In this document: positions 12,107-22,902 of the stretch, piece after piece
Layout: the number at the start of each line of letters is the position of its first letter
Numbering within the stretch: position 1 is the stretch's first letter
Source: Xylaria sp. FL1777
Lineage: Eukaryota; Ascomycota; Sordariomycetes; Xylariales; Xylariaceae
Direction: 5' to 3'
Assembly (NCBI GenBank): GCA_022578965.1
Contig: MU400552.1
Location: forward strand, 186,001-250,000
Length of the DNA stretch: 64,000 bases
Made by a program: the position numbers and the translations under genes
Notes under the pieces: generated by a model
The model's database searches: none
Told to the model about the DNA's origin: nothing
The model's input: the letters and a program-made list of their open reading frames with translations, nothing else

Positions 12107-13786
12107 TTATGGAATGTCAGATGGACTACGTCCATTCCTATATTGCCAGAGCCTACTGAGATGTCTTACTTTGACCGTTCCATCAAATGGGTCTCCATCA
12201 TCACTGTGGAAACTCCTCCCGCGAAGGCTTCCATGGAAACTTCCGTAGAAACTCCCGTGAACTGCTACCTCTGATGGGATTGCGCTGTCAGGGTCTCCAG
12301 CGAGCTCAATCATAGCCCAACTGTTTTCCAAGCCTTCACGCGCATTCTCCCTCTCAGTCCCCATCTTGGCGATTTCAACAGCACTATCCATGAAGTCATT
12401 GCGGTCTGCGCAGCCCGTGAACTCTCCGTCTGTGTTTTGAGCTAGGGGAAACATTCCGTTCAGATAATGTTGGGAAAACTGATGTCCGCCACGAGAAGAG
12501 ACACGGCTGAAAACGCGGCCAATGAAGCGCGGCATTTCTGGCGACGCTCGTTTATTGGTGACAAAATGCAATAGGCCCCAAATTGCAACAAAATCCGTCG
12601 TGTGGGCGTAATGCTCTACATGCCCGATAACCCTGTCGGAGGTCGTGATCGTGTATGTTCGCCGCGGTGGAGTTCTCGTGCCGTTGGTGACGGCAGTTAG
12701 TGCTTGCGGGTGATCCATATTCTTAGGAGGCACATCTGAACTATTTGATACTTGCCTTCGTAGTGATGGTGCCTTCATTTGAACGGGCGAGTCAGTAATC
12801 GGGATATCGGCGATGATCTCGGGTTCTCTGGTTCTGGAGGTCGGAAACTTCTCTTCCTCTTGAGCCTGGATATGGCGGTGTGGATTATTGAAGTGATTGG
12901 CCGCATTACCAAAGGTGTAAACCTCGAGTTTTGCGAGTAAGTCCTGAGGTAATTCTTGGAGGAGCCAGTCCAGGACGAGTCCTCCTTCAACGCCGCCCTG
13001 GGAGTGAAGGATAAATACCACTTTGGAATACTGAGGATTATAGAGCTTCTCCTTGATGATCTTATAGGCCAACCGAACATCGCTAGTCGCATAGCCAAAG
13101 TTTCGTTGAATTAAGCATTCTATGACATCGAAAATGATGCCTGTAGTGCGATTGTGTATGCCTAGAACAGGCCGTTTGAAGGTGAGAGCCAGGCGATTGA
13201 TGTTACTCTTCAACCAAGTTTCACTGAAGATAAGATTAGTCAAAGTGTCTAAGCTAGTTGACTCATCGTAGTTGGCCGTGATAACGTACCCTGCAGCTAC
13301 ACCGTTCAAGAAAACCCACTGTTCATGTTGATGTTCAACTAGAACCGGGGCATATTTCGGATCCGACTCATAAATGATGGTTTTCCCGTTCAAACAGCGG
13401 CAAAGCAACCCGTTGATAAGGAAAAACAGACCCAGGAACGCTATAAATAGATATACAGGGAGCACGAAGGCTACAGGCAATGAGATGAGGAATAATAGCT
13501 GCAATATGAAGAGCACAACGTGTATCGATATACACCAGACGTTGTCGGCAGTGAAAGACAGCTCATCGAAGTGGCCGCCGTCGCACGGCCTCACTGGCCA
13601 CACTATCCAGGGAAGCGCCCAGGCGAAGGTGAAGAAGTACTTGATGTCGTAGGCGACGAGATTCCAAGGCAGGTCGGTGTAGCTATAGTTGATGACAGAC
13701 TCGCCACCGACTTGGGAGCCGAAGAACTCGGTACGGCCATCGACGCGCGCGCTGGTCTCCTGGTGGCTCATCACGAGAGGGGGCAC
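12107..13786 (-). CDS. Fungal membrane protein with serine-hydrolase-like HSQGG motif
   Basis: A conserved ascomycete protein of unknown function. The single exon gives 559 residues; ATG at 13786 is used, and an alternative in-frame Met follows five codons later (M-S-H-Q). Three or four hydrophobic segments lie near residues 50-130, including a long run around the V-L-F-I-L-Q-L-L-F-L-I region, so the N-terminal part is membrane embedded. Residues about 255-270 read V-V-F-I-L-H-S-Q-G-G, which resembles the strand-nucleophile elbow of alpha/beta hydrolases with Ser262 as candidate nucleophile; F-G-N-A-A-N-H-F follows at about 290, as in lipase-like folds. I infer a membrane-anchored lipase or esterase-like protein; catalytic Asp and His cannot be assigned by eye. 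The C-terminal third is polar and low-complexity. Confidence 0.85.
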   Translation of the reverse strand: MPPLVMSHQETSARVDGRTEFFGSQVGGESVINYSYTDLPWNLVAYDIKYFFTFAWALPWIVWPVRPCDGGHFDELSFTADNVWCISIHVVLFILQLLFLISLPVAFVLPVYLFIAFLGLFFLINGLLCRCLNGKTIIYESDPKYAPVLVEHQHEQWVFLNGVAAGYVITANYDESTSLDTLTNLIFSETWLKSNINRLALTFKRPVLGIHNRTTGIIFDVIECLIQRNFGYATSDVRLAYKIIKEKLYNPQYSKVVFILHSQGGVEGGLVLDWLLQELPQDLLAKLEVYTFGNAANHFNNPHRHIQAQEEEKFPTSRTREPEIIADIPITDSPVQMKAPSLRRQVSNSSDVPPKNMDHPQALTAVTNGTRTPPRRTYTITTSDRVIGHVEHYAHTTDFVAIWGLLHFVTNKRASPEMPRFIGRVFSRVSSRGGHQFSQHYLNGMFPLAQNTDGEFTGCADRNDFMDSAVEIAKMGTERENAREGLENSWAMIELAGDPDSAIPSEVAVHGSFYGSFHGSLRGRSFHSDDGDPFDGTVKVRHLSRLWQYRNGRSPSDIP

Positions 13787-14609
13787 CGAGATGCCTCTCT
13801 GTGGTAAATGCTAGGTAGAAGGAGGAGGAAGGGGAAAAGCAACAGCCATGCTAGATGGTGTAGGGTTTTCTGACGTTGTTATGCCCAGTTTGGCCGTGTA
13901 CAGGATGACATGGTGACCCGCCGCCATACTTATATAGTTCTTGGGTCTCTCTACCGACCTTGGCATTTTCTACGACTGGGCTGTCAGCTTCGCGTCTTTC
14001 TGTTTTGGGATCTGATATGTTGGATCCAGGACCACTTTGCGGTGCTCACATGGCAATGCCCATGAATAGCCACTAAATTAGCCCAGAGCCTCAACATGTA
14101 GTTGGTTAAAATAGGTTCAGCTGACCAGCTATCATTACCGCGTAAGTAGACAAGTAGACACACGTATAGTACGCGTGCGCATCAGCACCGCTGGTACTCT
14201 ATAGAGGTAGATGCCTACCGGGTGAGATGTGCCGATAGTGCGCCACGATTGTGGCTGTGGGTCACAAACACAGGGCAGTAAATGCCAGTAATAGCTGGAG
14301 GCTAGAGCTAGTGACGCTGTGCTACAGTAGAAGCCTACAGTGGATGCACCACCAGTTATACCTCCTACCTATACCTCCTACCTAAGTACTCACCTAAAGT
14401 TGTTACACAAGGGCACTAAGATTACCTAGGTAGGTACCTAATCTTGGTGGCTAAATGTGCCTCGGCAGGCAAGTATCCAAGTTGCTGCCCACTCACTTTC
14501 AACAACATTCAAACCTGCCCAATTTTTATTACTTCTAATCGTGAAAAGAGAGTAGTTATTCCCGAAGCTACCTAATTATTGAAAATACCTACACCAGAGA
14601 TTCCCAGAC
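13787..14609. other. Divergent intergenic region with CCTAGG-type palindrome
   Basis: Shared upstream region of the HSQGG membrane protein (minus) and the DJ-1-like gene (plus). It contains direct repeats of a CCTCCTACCTA-type unit near 14357-14385 and an inverted repeat at 14418-14445. No open reading frame of note. Confidence 0.55.
14418..14445. repeat. Short inverted repeat with ACCTAGGT core
   Basis: Outer arms AAGATTA and TAATCTT are exact reverse complements, and the centre carries ACCTAGGTAGGTACCT. The core is the same palindrome that recurs in other spacers of this window. It could be a relic of a miniature inverted-repeat element or a protein-binding site; the sequence alone does not decide. 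Confidence 0.5.
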
Positions 14610-15691
14610 ATGGAGGAACCACAAATCATCAATCCTGGGACGTCGATTGCGACCCCCAAGGTCATCTTCATCATGGCTGATTATGGCCACGATCCAACGG
14701 GTGCGCACATCCATTCAGCCTCGTCTTCGTCGTCGTCTTCTTCTTCTTATTCATCATTGCTGTGGGAGCGCTAATTTATTATTTATAGAAACCGCCGTGC
14801 CCTGGGCTGCTTTCAAGACCGCTGGATACGAAGTCAGTTTTGCAACCGAGAACGGCAAAGCCCCGCGATGCGACAAAAAGATGGTTGAAGGTGTCACGCA
14901 GAAACTACTGGTACGTCGCGTCATCTACTATGCTCTGTCTCTACCGTACTAACACTGCAGCTAGGGTGCAAAGAAAGAGGTTGTCGCCACATACAGAAAG
15001 ATGCAACGAAGCGAAGAGATGCTCCATCCTCACTCGTGGTCCGCCCCCGACTTCTCGCTCGATCCCTACGACCTTGTTGTCTTTCCCGGAGGACACGAAA
15101 AGAGTGTTCGACAAGTTATCGAGTCGCCCACTGTCCACAAACTCGTGCTCGACTATTTCCCTAAGACGAAGAAGCCCAGTCGTAAAGTCGTCGCCGCTGT
15201 ATGCCATGGCGTCATGGTCTTGTCCGAATCCAAAGATGCGAATAGCCGCAGCGTAATACATGACTGTGTGACCACCGCGCTGCCTACCCGGTTCGAGCAG
15301 ACTGCCTACTGGGGTACGCGCGCCTTTCTCGGCGATTACTACAAGACTTTTGGCCACGGCAGCGAGAATGTGCAGGAGTCGGTAAGTTGACCATGCTACA
15401 TGTTCCATGCGTCGTGGTGACTATCACTAACAGCATCTGTCGTGACAGGTAACCAAGGCCCTCGCAAGCCCAGCCCAATTCAAGTCTACTTTGAATCCCG
15501 GCCCGTACGTGTCAATCAAACGTAACCCAGTTTAATTAAAGAAAATTTTTTGGATTATTTTGCTGACAGTCAATAGCTTTGTCGTCGAGGATGAGAACTA
15601 CAACTATATCAGTGCTCGATACCCTGGTGATGTGGAGCTCTTCGCTGAAGAAATAATCAAGCTTTTTGAAAGTTTCAACAAAATTGTATGA
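14610..15691 (+). CDS. DJ-1/PfpI (ThiJ) family protein
   Basis: Class I glutamine amidotransferase-like fold protein; fungal members are glyoxalase III/Hsp31-like detoxifiers or uncharacterised. Five exons (14610-14700, 14789-14910, 14965-15381, 15449-15504, 15577-15691) join in phase to 266 residues. Landmarks: A-W-A-A-F-K-x-A-G-Y-E-V-S-F-A-T-E-N-G near 30-50; D-L-V-V-F-P-G-G-H near 107-115; and the nucleophile elbow A-A-V-C-H-G-V near 144-150, with the catalytic Cys followed by His. The C-terminal block N-P-G-P-F-V-V-E-D is also typical of this fungal subfamily. There is no signal peptide, so it is probably cytosolic. The exact reaction (glyoxalase, deglycase or other) is not determinable here. 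Confidence 0.9.
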
Positions 15692-15830
15692 TGTATGATG
15701 TCACTAAGTGTGAGTACAGGGCAGTCTGAGAGCTTGTGCAAAATTATGATATTACGAAGGTCACGACTATGACACGAGATACCAATGTTTCATTACCCAC
15801 CTATCTATTCCTTACTATCTAAGGGGGCAA

Positions 15831-16617
15831 CTAATCGTCGTCCAAAATGAATTGAATTGCTTGATCAACACTACTGGCAATCAACGGAGGCATGCGCTTC
15901 TCATCTAGTCGATCAATCCAACCGCGACCCGTCCGATCAATGAAGACAGCCTGAAGACCGGCTGCCCCAGCGCCAGCGACGTCGAATGGGTTCGCGCTTA
16001 CAACCCAGACGTCTCCCGGGTGTCCTTTCTTCCCGCTTTGCTCCACTAGATGTGCGTATGTCCTCGGGTCTGGCTTAAAACATTTCAAAGCATCAACTGT
16101 GATGAGCGACTGAAATATATCGGCATGAGGTCTTAGCTCAGGTGAAGTCTGGATCGAGCTACCGACCATGTCATCGGTGCCATTCGAGAATACGTACGCA
16201 TCCACGGCCTCCCTATTCTTTTGTAGTAGCTGCATTGCTGCTGGTATCTCCGGAAAGACATGCAGCGCGTTATATGCACTCATGAGTTTCTCAGCATCGA
16301 GTACCGTGAGAATCAGACCATGTTCGAGGACTGCATGAGTAAGTGCACTACGGGTGATTTCGCTGAACGACCTGTAGTGTCCTGGGATCCTTATCAGACT
16401 CATCTCACTTCAATCAGCTAGTAAATGAAGGGGTTCATGACTAACCCATGCTATTGATCCTCCATGTATATTCAAGTTGATAGCGTCGCCACAGCGCCGC
16501 TAGGGATTGTGCTTTGTCCCCTCCGTAAATCTTCCCTAGCTCATCGGCTATAGAGTCGGTGGACAACAATGTCCCATATAAGTCGAAAGCGATGACGACC
16601 TTTTTCGCGGATTCCAT
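15831..16617 (-). CDS. Haloacid dehalogenase type II (HAD superfamily)
   Basis: A hydrolase of the L-2-haloacid dehalogenase-like family; fungal members act on small 2-haloacids or unknown phosphate esters. The exons are 16617-16446 and 16381-15831 and give 240 residues. Motif I is A-F-D-L-Y-G-T with nucleophile Asp12; motif II is Y-V-F-S-N-G-T near 111-117; Lys of C-F-K-P-D-P near 150 and the V-S-A-N-P-F-D-V-x-G-A block near 175-185 complete the site. The splice through N-S-M-G / H-Y-R-S-F matches the family's conserved segment exactly. ATG at 16617 is chosen because residue positions then fit the family; the same frame stays open upstream to an ATG at 16929. Transcribed divergently from the HNH gene. 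Confidence 0.9.
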
Positions 16618-17281
16618 AGCTGCTGCCTTGTACACTAATTCGGGAGCTGGTATCAGCACTACGTAGATACCTAGTCTGGGGTAGAGCGGCTGAGCGACCC
16701 GCTTCGGAGCGTGACTCAGTCGGAGAAACGAAGCTGAAAGAAACTTGGAAGGTGAAATTCTCGACTCGCCGGCAATAGGGTGAGGCGAGTTGTTTAAAAA
16801 GTGGAATAGAGACGGCAGTGGAGGTGACGACGTTCTCCAACTATGCTTACGGATTCTATATAACGTCCTTACGGCCTTTAACTTGCCCTCGGAGTTATGC
16901 AACAAAGCTGACCTGTCATTCCAGGGCATCTTTTCCCGGGGTTGCGGGGTAGCTATTTACCTCTTTTGGAAAGAGGACCAACTTCCAATCAACAGTGCAT
17001 ATATGCATCCAATAGCTTATCTCCTCGCCACGTATAAGGGAGCCAGAGAGAATAGGAGTGCCTGGTTTGGTAGGGGCTCATAGTCCTTAAATCACGGTAA
17101 GTTTACTATGAGCTTAGCTAGGGGAAGTTATACTAATTGCAAATCTCAATGTTTTAGGTCAAGTGATTTTTTTGTGAACTAGAAGTCGTGATATGACGTC
17201 GTCACGTGGGCACTTGCACTTACACTTACACCCGTCCTTACATGCTTGAGTCTTACCCAACAATAATTCGGGGGTTTCAGA
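16618..17281. other. Divergent promoter region of dehalogenase and HNH genes
   Basis: Contains the leaders of both genes. A frame in phase with the dehalogenase runs open upstream to 16929; see findings. No other feature seen. Confidence 0.55.
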
Positions 17282-18160
17282 ATGCCAACATCTATACCAG
17301 AAGACCAGCAACGGAACTATGAGTTGTTCCGGGACTGTCTTGCCACGGCTCTCCTTGAGAAGATCTCAGAACCGCAGACCAAACCACGTCGTCGGACTAA
17401 GATCAGGTCAAAGAAGAAGACGAAAGTCTCACCACCATCTTACATTAACGACATATCAAACGGAGAAGAGTGTAAGGTAAATAGCCAAGATGCTGAGCTT
17501 GCAAATCAATCTACGCGACCACACGTAGAGACCCAGGAGCACGACGCAGACGAGAGCACTCTCCCAGGCGATGACCTTGCCGACTTTACGGATTATATCG
17601 CGGCCGAAACGTTCGCCTGTCTTCCAGCGGAACTCAAAACAGTCGACTACCACGACTACATCGCCTCGCCCTCGCTACAGGCACAATACGCGCTGCCTCT
17701 AACAGGCACAGACATTAGCACACATCTACCGAATCTAGACCCCGGTATCGCAGACTCGCTAGCAGCATACGGCATAACCCACGAGCAAAAGCAAGGCATC
17801 AACGAATTCCTGGCGCCAGTCCTGACGGCATTCTTGACAAGCCTGTCCACAGCCCCGCCACCGCCGAGCTCAACGCGCGCCGACGCATGCGAGATCTGCG
17901 GCCGCGACTGGATCAATCTCTCCTATCACCATCTCATCCCGCGCTTCGTGCACGCCAAGGCCGTCAGGCGCGGCTGGCATCGCGAGTGCGATCTGCAGAA
18001 CGTCGCGTGGCTTTGCGGCGCTTGTCATCGCTTTGTCCATCGTTTTGCGGCGCACGAGGAGCTTGCGCGCAGGTTCTATACCGTTGAGCTGCTGCTGGCT
18101 GAGGAGGAGGTCAGGAGGTGGGCTGAATGGGTTGCAAGATTGAGGTGGAAGGGGCGGTAG
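17282..18160 (+). CDS. HNH-domain protein, fungal type
   Basis: A single-exon gene of 292 residues, with ATG preceded by a stop-rich leader. Residues about 35-50 form a strongly basic patch (K-P-R-R-R-T-K-I-R-S-K-K-K), a likely nuclear localisation signal. The C-terminal third is an HNH module: C-E-I-C at about 203-206, the Y-H-H-L-I-P-R motif near 215-221, a central Asn in L-Q-N-V-A-W-L-C, and C-G-A-C-H-R-F-V-H, so two CxxC pairs would hold structural zinc and the His-His pair the catalytic metal. Relatives are widespread in ascomycetes and resemble bacterial YisB-type HNH proteins. I infer a nuclear metal-dependent nuclease or a derived DNA-binding protein; its target is unknown. Confidence 0.87.
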   Translation: MPTSIPEDQQRNYELFRDCLATALLEKISEPQTKPRRRTKIRSKKKTKVSPPSYINDISNGEECKVNSQDAELANQSTRPHVETQEHDADESTLPGDDLADFTDYIAAETFACLPAELKTVDYHDYIASPSLQAQYALPLTGTDISTHLPNLDPGIADSLAAYGITHEQKQGINEFLAPVLTAFLTSLSTAPPPPSSTRADACEICGRDWINLSYHHLIPRFVHAKAVRRGWHRECDLQNVAWLCGACHRFVHRFAAHEELARRFYTVELLLAEEEVRRWAEWVARLRWKGR

Positions 18161-18927
18161 GAGCTCGGGTGTGGCGTGGTAGAGTTGATGTATGTGATTC
18201 ATATCTATCTAGATACATTTTAGGCATGTTGTGAGCTTTGGTTAGGGTTTTGCTTGGCCAGATGCATCTAATCGCATGCTAAATCACATATCACAGAGAC
18301 AACAGAGACCATGGTTTAAATCATTATCTTATTCGTTATCTAGTGCTGTGAAGCAGCGTCTACTACTAATTATTAGCATGCTCCATGCCTGTGCATTGCG
18401 TCTTCGAGGTTCAACACTGTTGTCCCACCCTTGGTAGAGAAGGGAAGACCCTTTGATGCCTCATCGCCGTCCTGTGTTCTACCTGTGTGTTCTACCTGTT
18501 CAGAACTCCCTTTCTATCCCGGGTGCCCTTTTATATTAGACCGTGTCTGTCGCACGACTTCTCATTGCAAAGTAACACGAGTAAAAACAAAAAGAAAAGA
18601 CAAGAAAAGCTATAGCCCCTTTTACTGAAATAGGCCGTGACGAATTACCTCCAGGCTGGTAATTTGTAGTCCGCGTTCTGGGCTAGCAAGAGAGAGAGAG
18701 AGAGCTGTGTCCAGCAGCACAGCTCTAAACGGTATATATTATACAGCCCCGAATCATCATTGCAGGGCAGCTCAGAGCACTCCGGATAACCCTATATCCC
18801 TAAGCGAACACAGCCAGTAGCAGGTCCTGGATACCTAGGTAGATACTGAGAGTACCCACGTGTGTAACCCAAGAGCTACCGCCTCACTCGCTCAGCACAG
18901 CAATGAGATGAAGCGAGCGGACGAAAC
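18161..18927. other. Intergenic with GA tract and hairpin
   Basis: Convergent 3' regions of the HNH and C2H2 genes. Holds a GA dinucleotide tract at 18690-18705 that runs into a perfect 9-bp hairpin (18701-18726), and an ATACCTAGGTAGATAC copy at 18831-18846. No gene seen. Confidence 0.6.
18701..18726. repeat. GA-tract-linked perfect inverted repeat
   Basis: AGAGCTGTG at 18701-18709 and CACAGCTCT at 18718-18726 are exact reverse complements around an 8-nt loop. It could fold in RNA near the 3' end of either convergent gene. No T-tract follows, and a role is unproven. Confidence 0.6.
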
Positions 18928-19936
18928 TTATTGTTCCTCCGGCGGAGCCGATTCGCCCGGTTCGCTAGGCGGTTCATTAGGCAGTTCGTTAGACGGTTCG
19001 TTAGGCGGTTCTCGAGGCTCCCGGGACTGGAGGAGCGCCGCAATGAGGCCGTCCCTCTCGGCGGCGAATCGCTCGAATTGCTGCTGAAGTTGCAGTGACC
19101 CCAGCATTCTTGCGCTGACCAGTTCGGCGAACTGGCTGGGGCCGTAATTGTCGGGATTGCTCAACGCGTGCTCCAGAAGGAGAGATTGTTGCGCTTGGGC
19201 GCGCAGGAATGCGACCTGGGGGGAAGCATAGAGCTGGGAGTTGGCTGGCTGGACGCCAACTGGGGGGACTTCTGGTGTGAGAGGAGCGGTTGCGCTAGTT
19301 GTGACGAGATATCCGTCTGTAAGGTTGAAAGCTGGAGCAGCGGTGTAGTTTGGGTCGGGCACGTATGGAGGCATGAACTGCGACGTCTGGTGGTTCTGAT
19401 GTAGACCTAGATGTTGATACATGTTCTGAGGCCCGTTCTGGGGCTCATATTGGCCCTCGGATCGAGCTTCTTGTTGAGGTTCAGCCTCTAGCCCGCGTTG
19501 CTGTGTGACTTGAGGTTCGTTGGCACCGGGGCGGACTTGGTTGCCGGGAACATAAGTGCTGGAATTCAATGAATTGGAGGTTATGATGATGTTGTGGACG
19601 TGACGCATATGCCGCTGGTAATCGTAGAAGCGTCTGAAGCCCTTTTTAGCTTGAACACATCGAGGTTGCTGGCACCAGAAGTTGCGGCCAGAGCCGTGCA
19701 CAATTCGGATATGCCGAACTAGGGCATCTTGTCGTGAGAGGATCCGTCCGCATCTCTCACACTCGTAACCGGCAGATCCTGGAATGCTAAGAAATGTTAA
19801 TCCCTAGAATGCTAGGGGATGTGCAGAGGGGAGCTTACTTCTCACTCTTGGGCTCCTCATAGGAAGCCATGGTGACATCCAAGGTTTGGGGTGGATTCTC
19901 ATCAGGATCCTGCACCACGGGTATTAGTACAGGCAT
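18928..19936 (-). CDS. C2H2 zinc-finger protein, two fingers
   Basis: A putative DNA-binding protein of 318 residues from exons 19936-19839 and 19786-18928. Finger 1 spans about residues 40-62 (C-E-R-C ... H-I-R-I-V-H). Finger 2 follows after a short linker (F-W-C-Q-Q-P-R-C ... H-M-R-H-V-H) and has the longer loop typical of fungal fingers. The rest is low complexity: Gln/Pro-rich in the middle, ending in a P-P-N-E-P-S-N-E-like acidic proline repeat encoded by a 12-bp DNA repeat (18958-19011). ATG at 19936 was chosen because the frame is open to it; a second in-frame ATG lies 22 codons downstream and is also possible. Function is inferred as a transcription factor; no known orthologue recognised. 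Confidence 0.83.
18958..19011 (-). repeat. 12-bp coding tandem repeat, 4.5 copies
   Basis: Units of the type CGGTTCGTTAGG repeat at 12-bp spacing (18958, 18970, 18982, 18994, 19006). They keep the reading frame of the C2H2 gene and encode Asn-Glu-Pro-Pro/Ser units at its C-terminus. Length variation between strains would be expected. Confidence 0.8.
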
Positions 19937-21128
19937 GGTAACTACCTAGTTAGAGGACAAAGCTGTAAGAGTACCTACCATCGTGAGTTGAGCTTAGACG
20001 GGATTTTGTGAGACGGAAAGATGATAGATGGGGGAAATAAAGATCGTGGCAGTGAGGCACAGGCCAGAGGAGAAGATAGCGGAAAGATGATCGACTCGGT
20101 AAAAAGGAAGGCGAAACAAGGCTTTCCAGGAATGAATTCATAGAATATGAACAAGAGACGACAACAACTTCATACGCGGGGGAAATTGTTGTTGGTAGAT
20201 CAATAGGGCTGCCGACTTGACATGGAAGAAAGATGTTGTGAATTAGACTCGAAGTGTCCACGGTCGAGCACGAAAACAAACAGCAGTAGGCGCAGGCAAA
20301 GTCTAGTGAATATCAGAAAATAAAGAATGGGTTCCTTATGTCTACATGCAAGTAAACATAGTGAATGCTAATATGAACCCTTCCGAAGACTGGGCATAGG
20401 TACGTACCTAGGTGTACGGTGTTCGTTACAGGTATCTGGGCTCGATTCTTTTTCATTCACTCGCATCAATACAAAAGGAGAATGTACCACCCTTGTACTA
20501 AGTACCGTAATTCTACGAGTAGGTACTTACAAGGACTTCTGTTGATGTAAAATAAGGAGGACGTTGGTTAGGAGACGGGTAAGTTATGATTTTAGTGAAT
20601 AGTAAAAGAGATGGAAACCAGAATTAAAATGAAGCAAGAAAATATTATGATATGATCTCTCAAGATCCTCTTCTTCTTTGCTCTCTCTTTAGTCACAAGA
20701 GTATTTTTGGCATAAGTTAGTTTCTAACATATTTAATTCTAAGTCCATCTTGCAAAACGGTATTTGATGTTAGCTAAGTGCTCTAATCTGCATGACTTCC
20801 TTTAGATTTTTTGAGGGAGGCCCTAGTGCACGGACTTTCACCTTCTCAGTTCACTACTTACACGGCAACGTCCCAACAACGTGTTGATTACGGACACAAA
20901 AACAAGACAAAGAAAAGAACAGAAAACTCTAGTCATCAAGGGGACCTATGAAATATCTTCGTCAACGTTCTTACATGGTGGTGTAGTGGTTGTAAACGAG
21001 GTTCTCAGTAATGACTTCCATCATTACAGAACCTTAGGTTAGTAGAATGGCTGCACCCCTTATAAAATCAGAGATGAACGTAACAGAAGTGTTTTCCCCT
21101 AGAGAAAGTGGCGTCATCATATACTACC
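19937..21128. other. Intergenic, promoter of the C2H2 gene
   Basis: AT-rich, with no supported gene. It carries another ACCTAGGT palindrome context around 20394-20416. The remainder is the 5' region of the C2H2 gene and the 3' region of the P450 gene. Confidence 0.55.
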
Positions 21129-22902
21129 CTAATCGCCCAGTTTCCTCCTCCTGAACTGTACTTCGGGGCCTCTTCGTAGCGAAATATAAGCATCAGCTAA
21201 TTGTAGCTGGTTCGGATCGGATTTGCCCCAGCCCAGTTCGGGGCTCCCACCTCCCAATGTAGAACCAGGAACTCTCCGCACGTCTAGTTGATAGAGAACC
21301 CGGGCGATCATAATCTGCATCTCTGCCATGGCCAAGTTCTGCCCAACACAGTTGCCAGGTCCGCTCAGGAATGGGTGAAAGCCCGCTTTGGCTCGTGCAA
21401 AAGACTCTTTAGTTACACCAGCTGCTTCGTCTATGACCCATCGTTCGGGACGGAAAGTTTCGGCATCTCCGTAGACTTCTGCGTTGCGAGAATTGGGCCA
21501 CGGCGCCGTTCCAACAATTGTTCCCGCCGGGTAGAACTCCCCTTTAATTTGAAGACCACCTCGAAGTACCTCACGCGGTGTTTCGCATGGCCCTGAAGGA
21601 GTAAGCCGAATGCCTTCGTCGATGCAAGCCCTTAGGTACGTGCAAGATTGGAGTTTTTGTCCGTATATAATATCATCTAACGATCTGAAAGTCGTTCGAA
21701 TCTCATCCACGAGCTTTTGGTACCTTGGTGGGTCACCAGTGAGGTAAAAGAAGATACCTGAAAGACTGATAGCGGTGGTATCTGATCCAGCGATGATAAG
21801 TAGGTTCGACTCAGCTCGAAGATCATTCTCATTAAAGACGAGCTCTCCCGTCTTAGCATCTCGGGCTTCAGCCAGGAAGTAGAACATGTCTTGGCGCCTT
21901 TCCTCCTCAGGTTTCTTCTGTTGTTCTCTTTGTAGGGCAATTCGGTTGGTGACACTATCATTTACGAATTGGTTATATTGCCGGGCAGCTTGGGGGGCAA
22001 TGAGATCAATCAGTCGATCAAGACCACGGGGCTTGAGCCAGAGCAAAAATTCAAGAAATGGCACACGAGACATCTTGTGAAGTGTTAGAGTTACATAGCT
22101 AACATTGCGGACTGAAAAGCAGTGGCAATAAGATGGAGAAAGACGTATGGACCTTACTAGATAATAAAATCGCATATATTCCGAAATATTGTGCGGAACG
22201 AGCTTGAGAGGGCTATCTCCGGGTTCCTTAATGTTAAATGATTTTCCAAAGCTCAAGTCCGCCATGATATCAAAGATGAGAGCGTCGACCTTCTCGGAAA
22301 AGTCCATGGGTTGTGACCATTCGTTAACATCCTGTATTCCTTCTGCGATGATTTGAATCCACCGGTCCACATGGTCGATGACGAAGCCCGAAGCTGCGCG
22401 AACAGCTCTCTCAGTGAAACACAGATTTAGATGTTTACGTCTTTTTGCATGTGCAGAAACATCAATACACGTTAGAGTGGTAATGTCATTCGCATTCCTC
22501 TTGTAGGCTTCGTAAAAACGGCTCCTTCGCACATTGGCTTTCATATTGTATATGGCGGCGTGAGCTTCCGGATCGCAGAATAGTACCGTACTGGGCTCAA
22601 CACGGACCCTGTAACCGTACATCTGGAACTGTTTCCGTAGCCAGATGTGACGATCCCCGCGATACGCATAGTACCAAGAGGGAAGCCCGCTGATTCGGGC
22701 CCAAAAAGGTCCCGGGACATGGGCTAAGGGATGGAAAAACAAGTTGTACAGGCCCTTCGCAAGAATCTGGAGATTGAAGGTTAGTCGTTTTGCTTGTCGC
22801 CATGATTCACATTTATCTACAAAGTCTCAGAGGATCACGAACCGCAAAGGATGCAAATAAGAAGAGGACGATCAGGCCGCGGGGAAAGCTAGTGCCCGAC
22901 AT
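21129..22902 (-). CDS. Cytochrome P450 monooxygenase
   Basis: Haem-thiolate oxygenase anchored in the endoplasmic reticulum. Exons 22902-22843, 22766-22158 and 22073-21129 give 537 residues. Residues 3-25 form the membrane anchor, followed by L-Y-N-L-F-F-H-P-L-A-H-V-P-G-P, the typical fungal proline hinge. The I-helix A-G-S-D-T-T, the K-helix E-x-x-R (D-E-G-I-R), P-E-R-W, and the haem loop F-L-S-G-P-G-N-C-V-G with Cys465 are all intact. Resembles fungal P450s of the benzoate hydroxylase/trichothecene C-15 hydroxylase-like branch, but the substrate cannot be assigned. Intron 2 (22157-22074, 84 nt) has no stop and is a multiple of three; it is called an intron because of its GTAAGG donor, CTAAC branch site and the fit to the family. 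No neighbouring biosynthetic genes. Confidence 0.92.
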
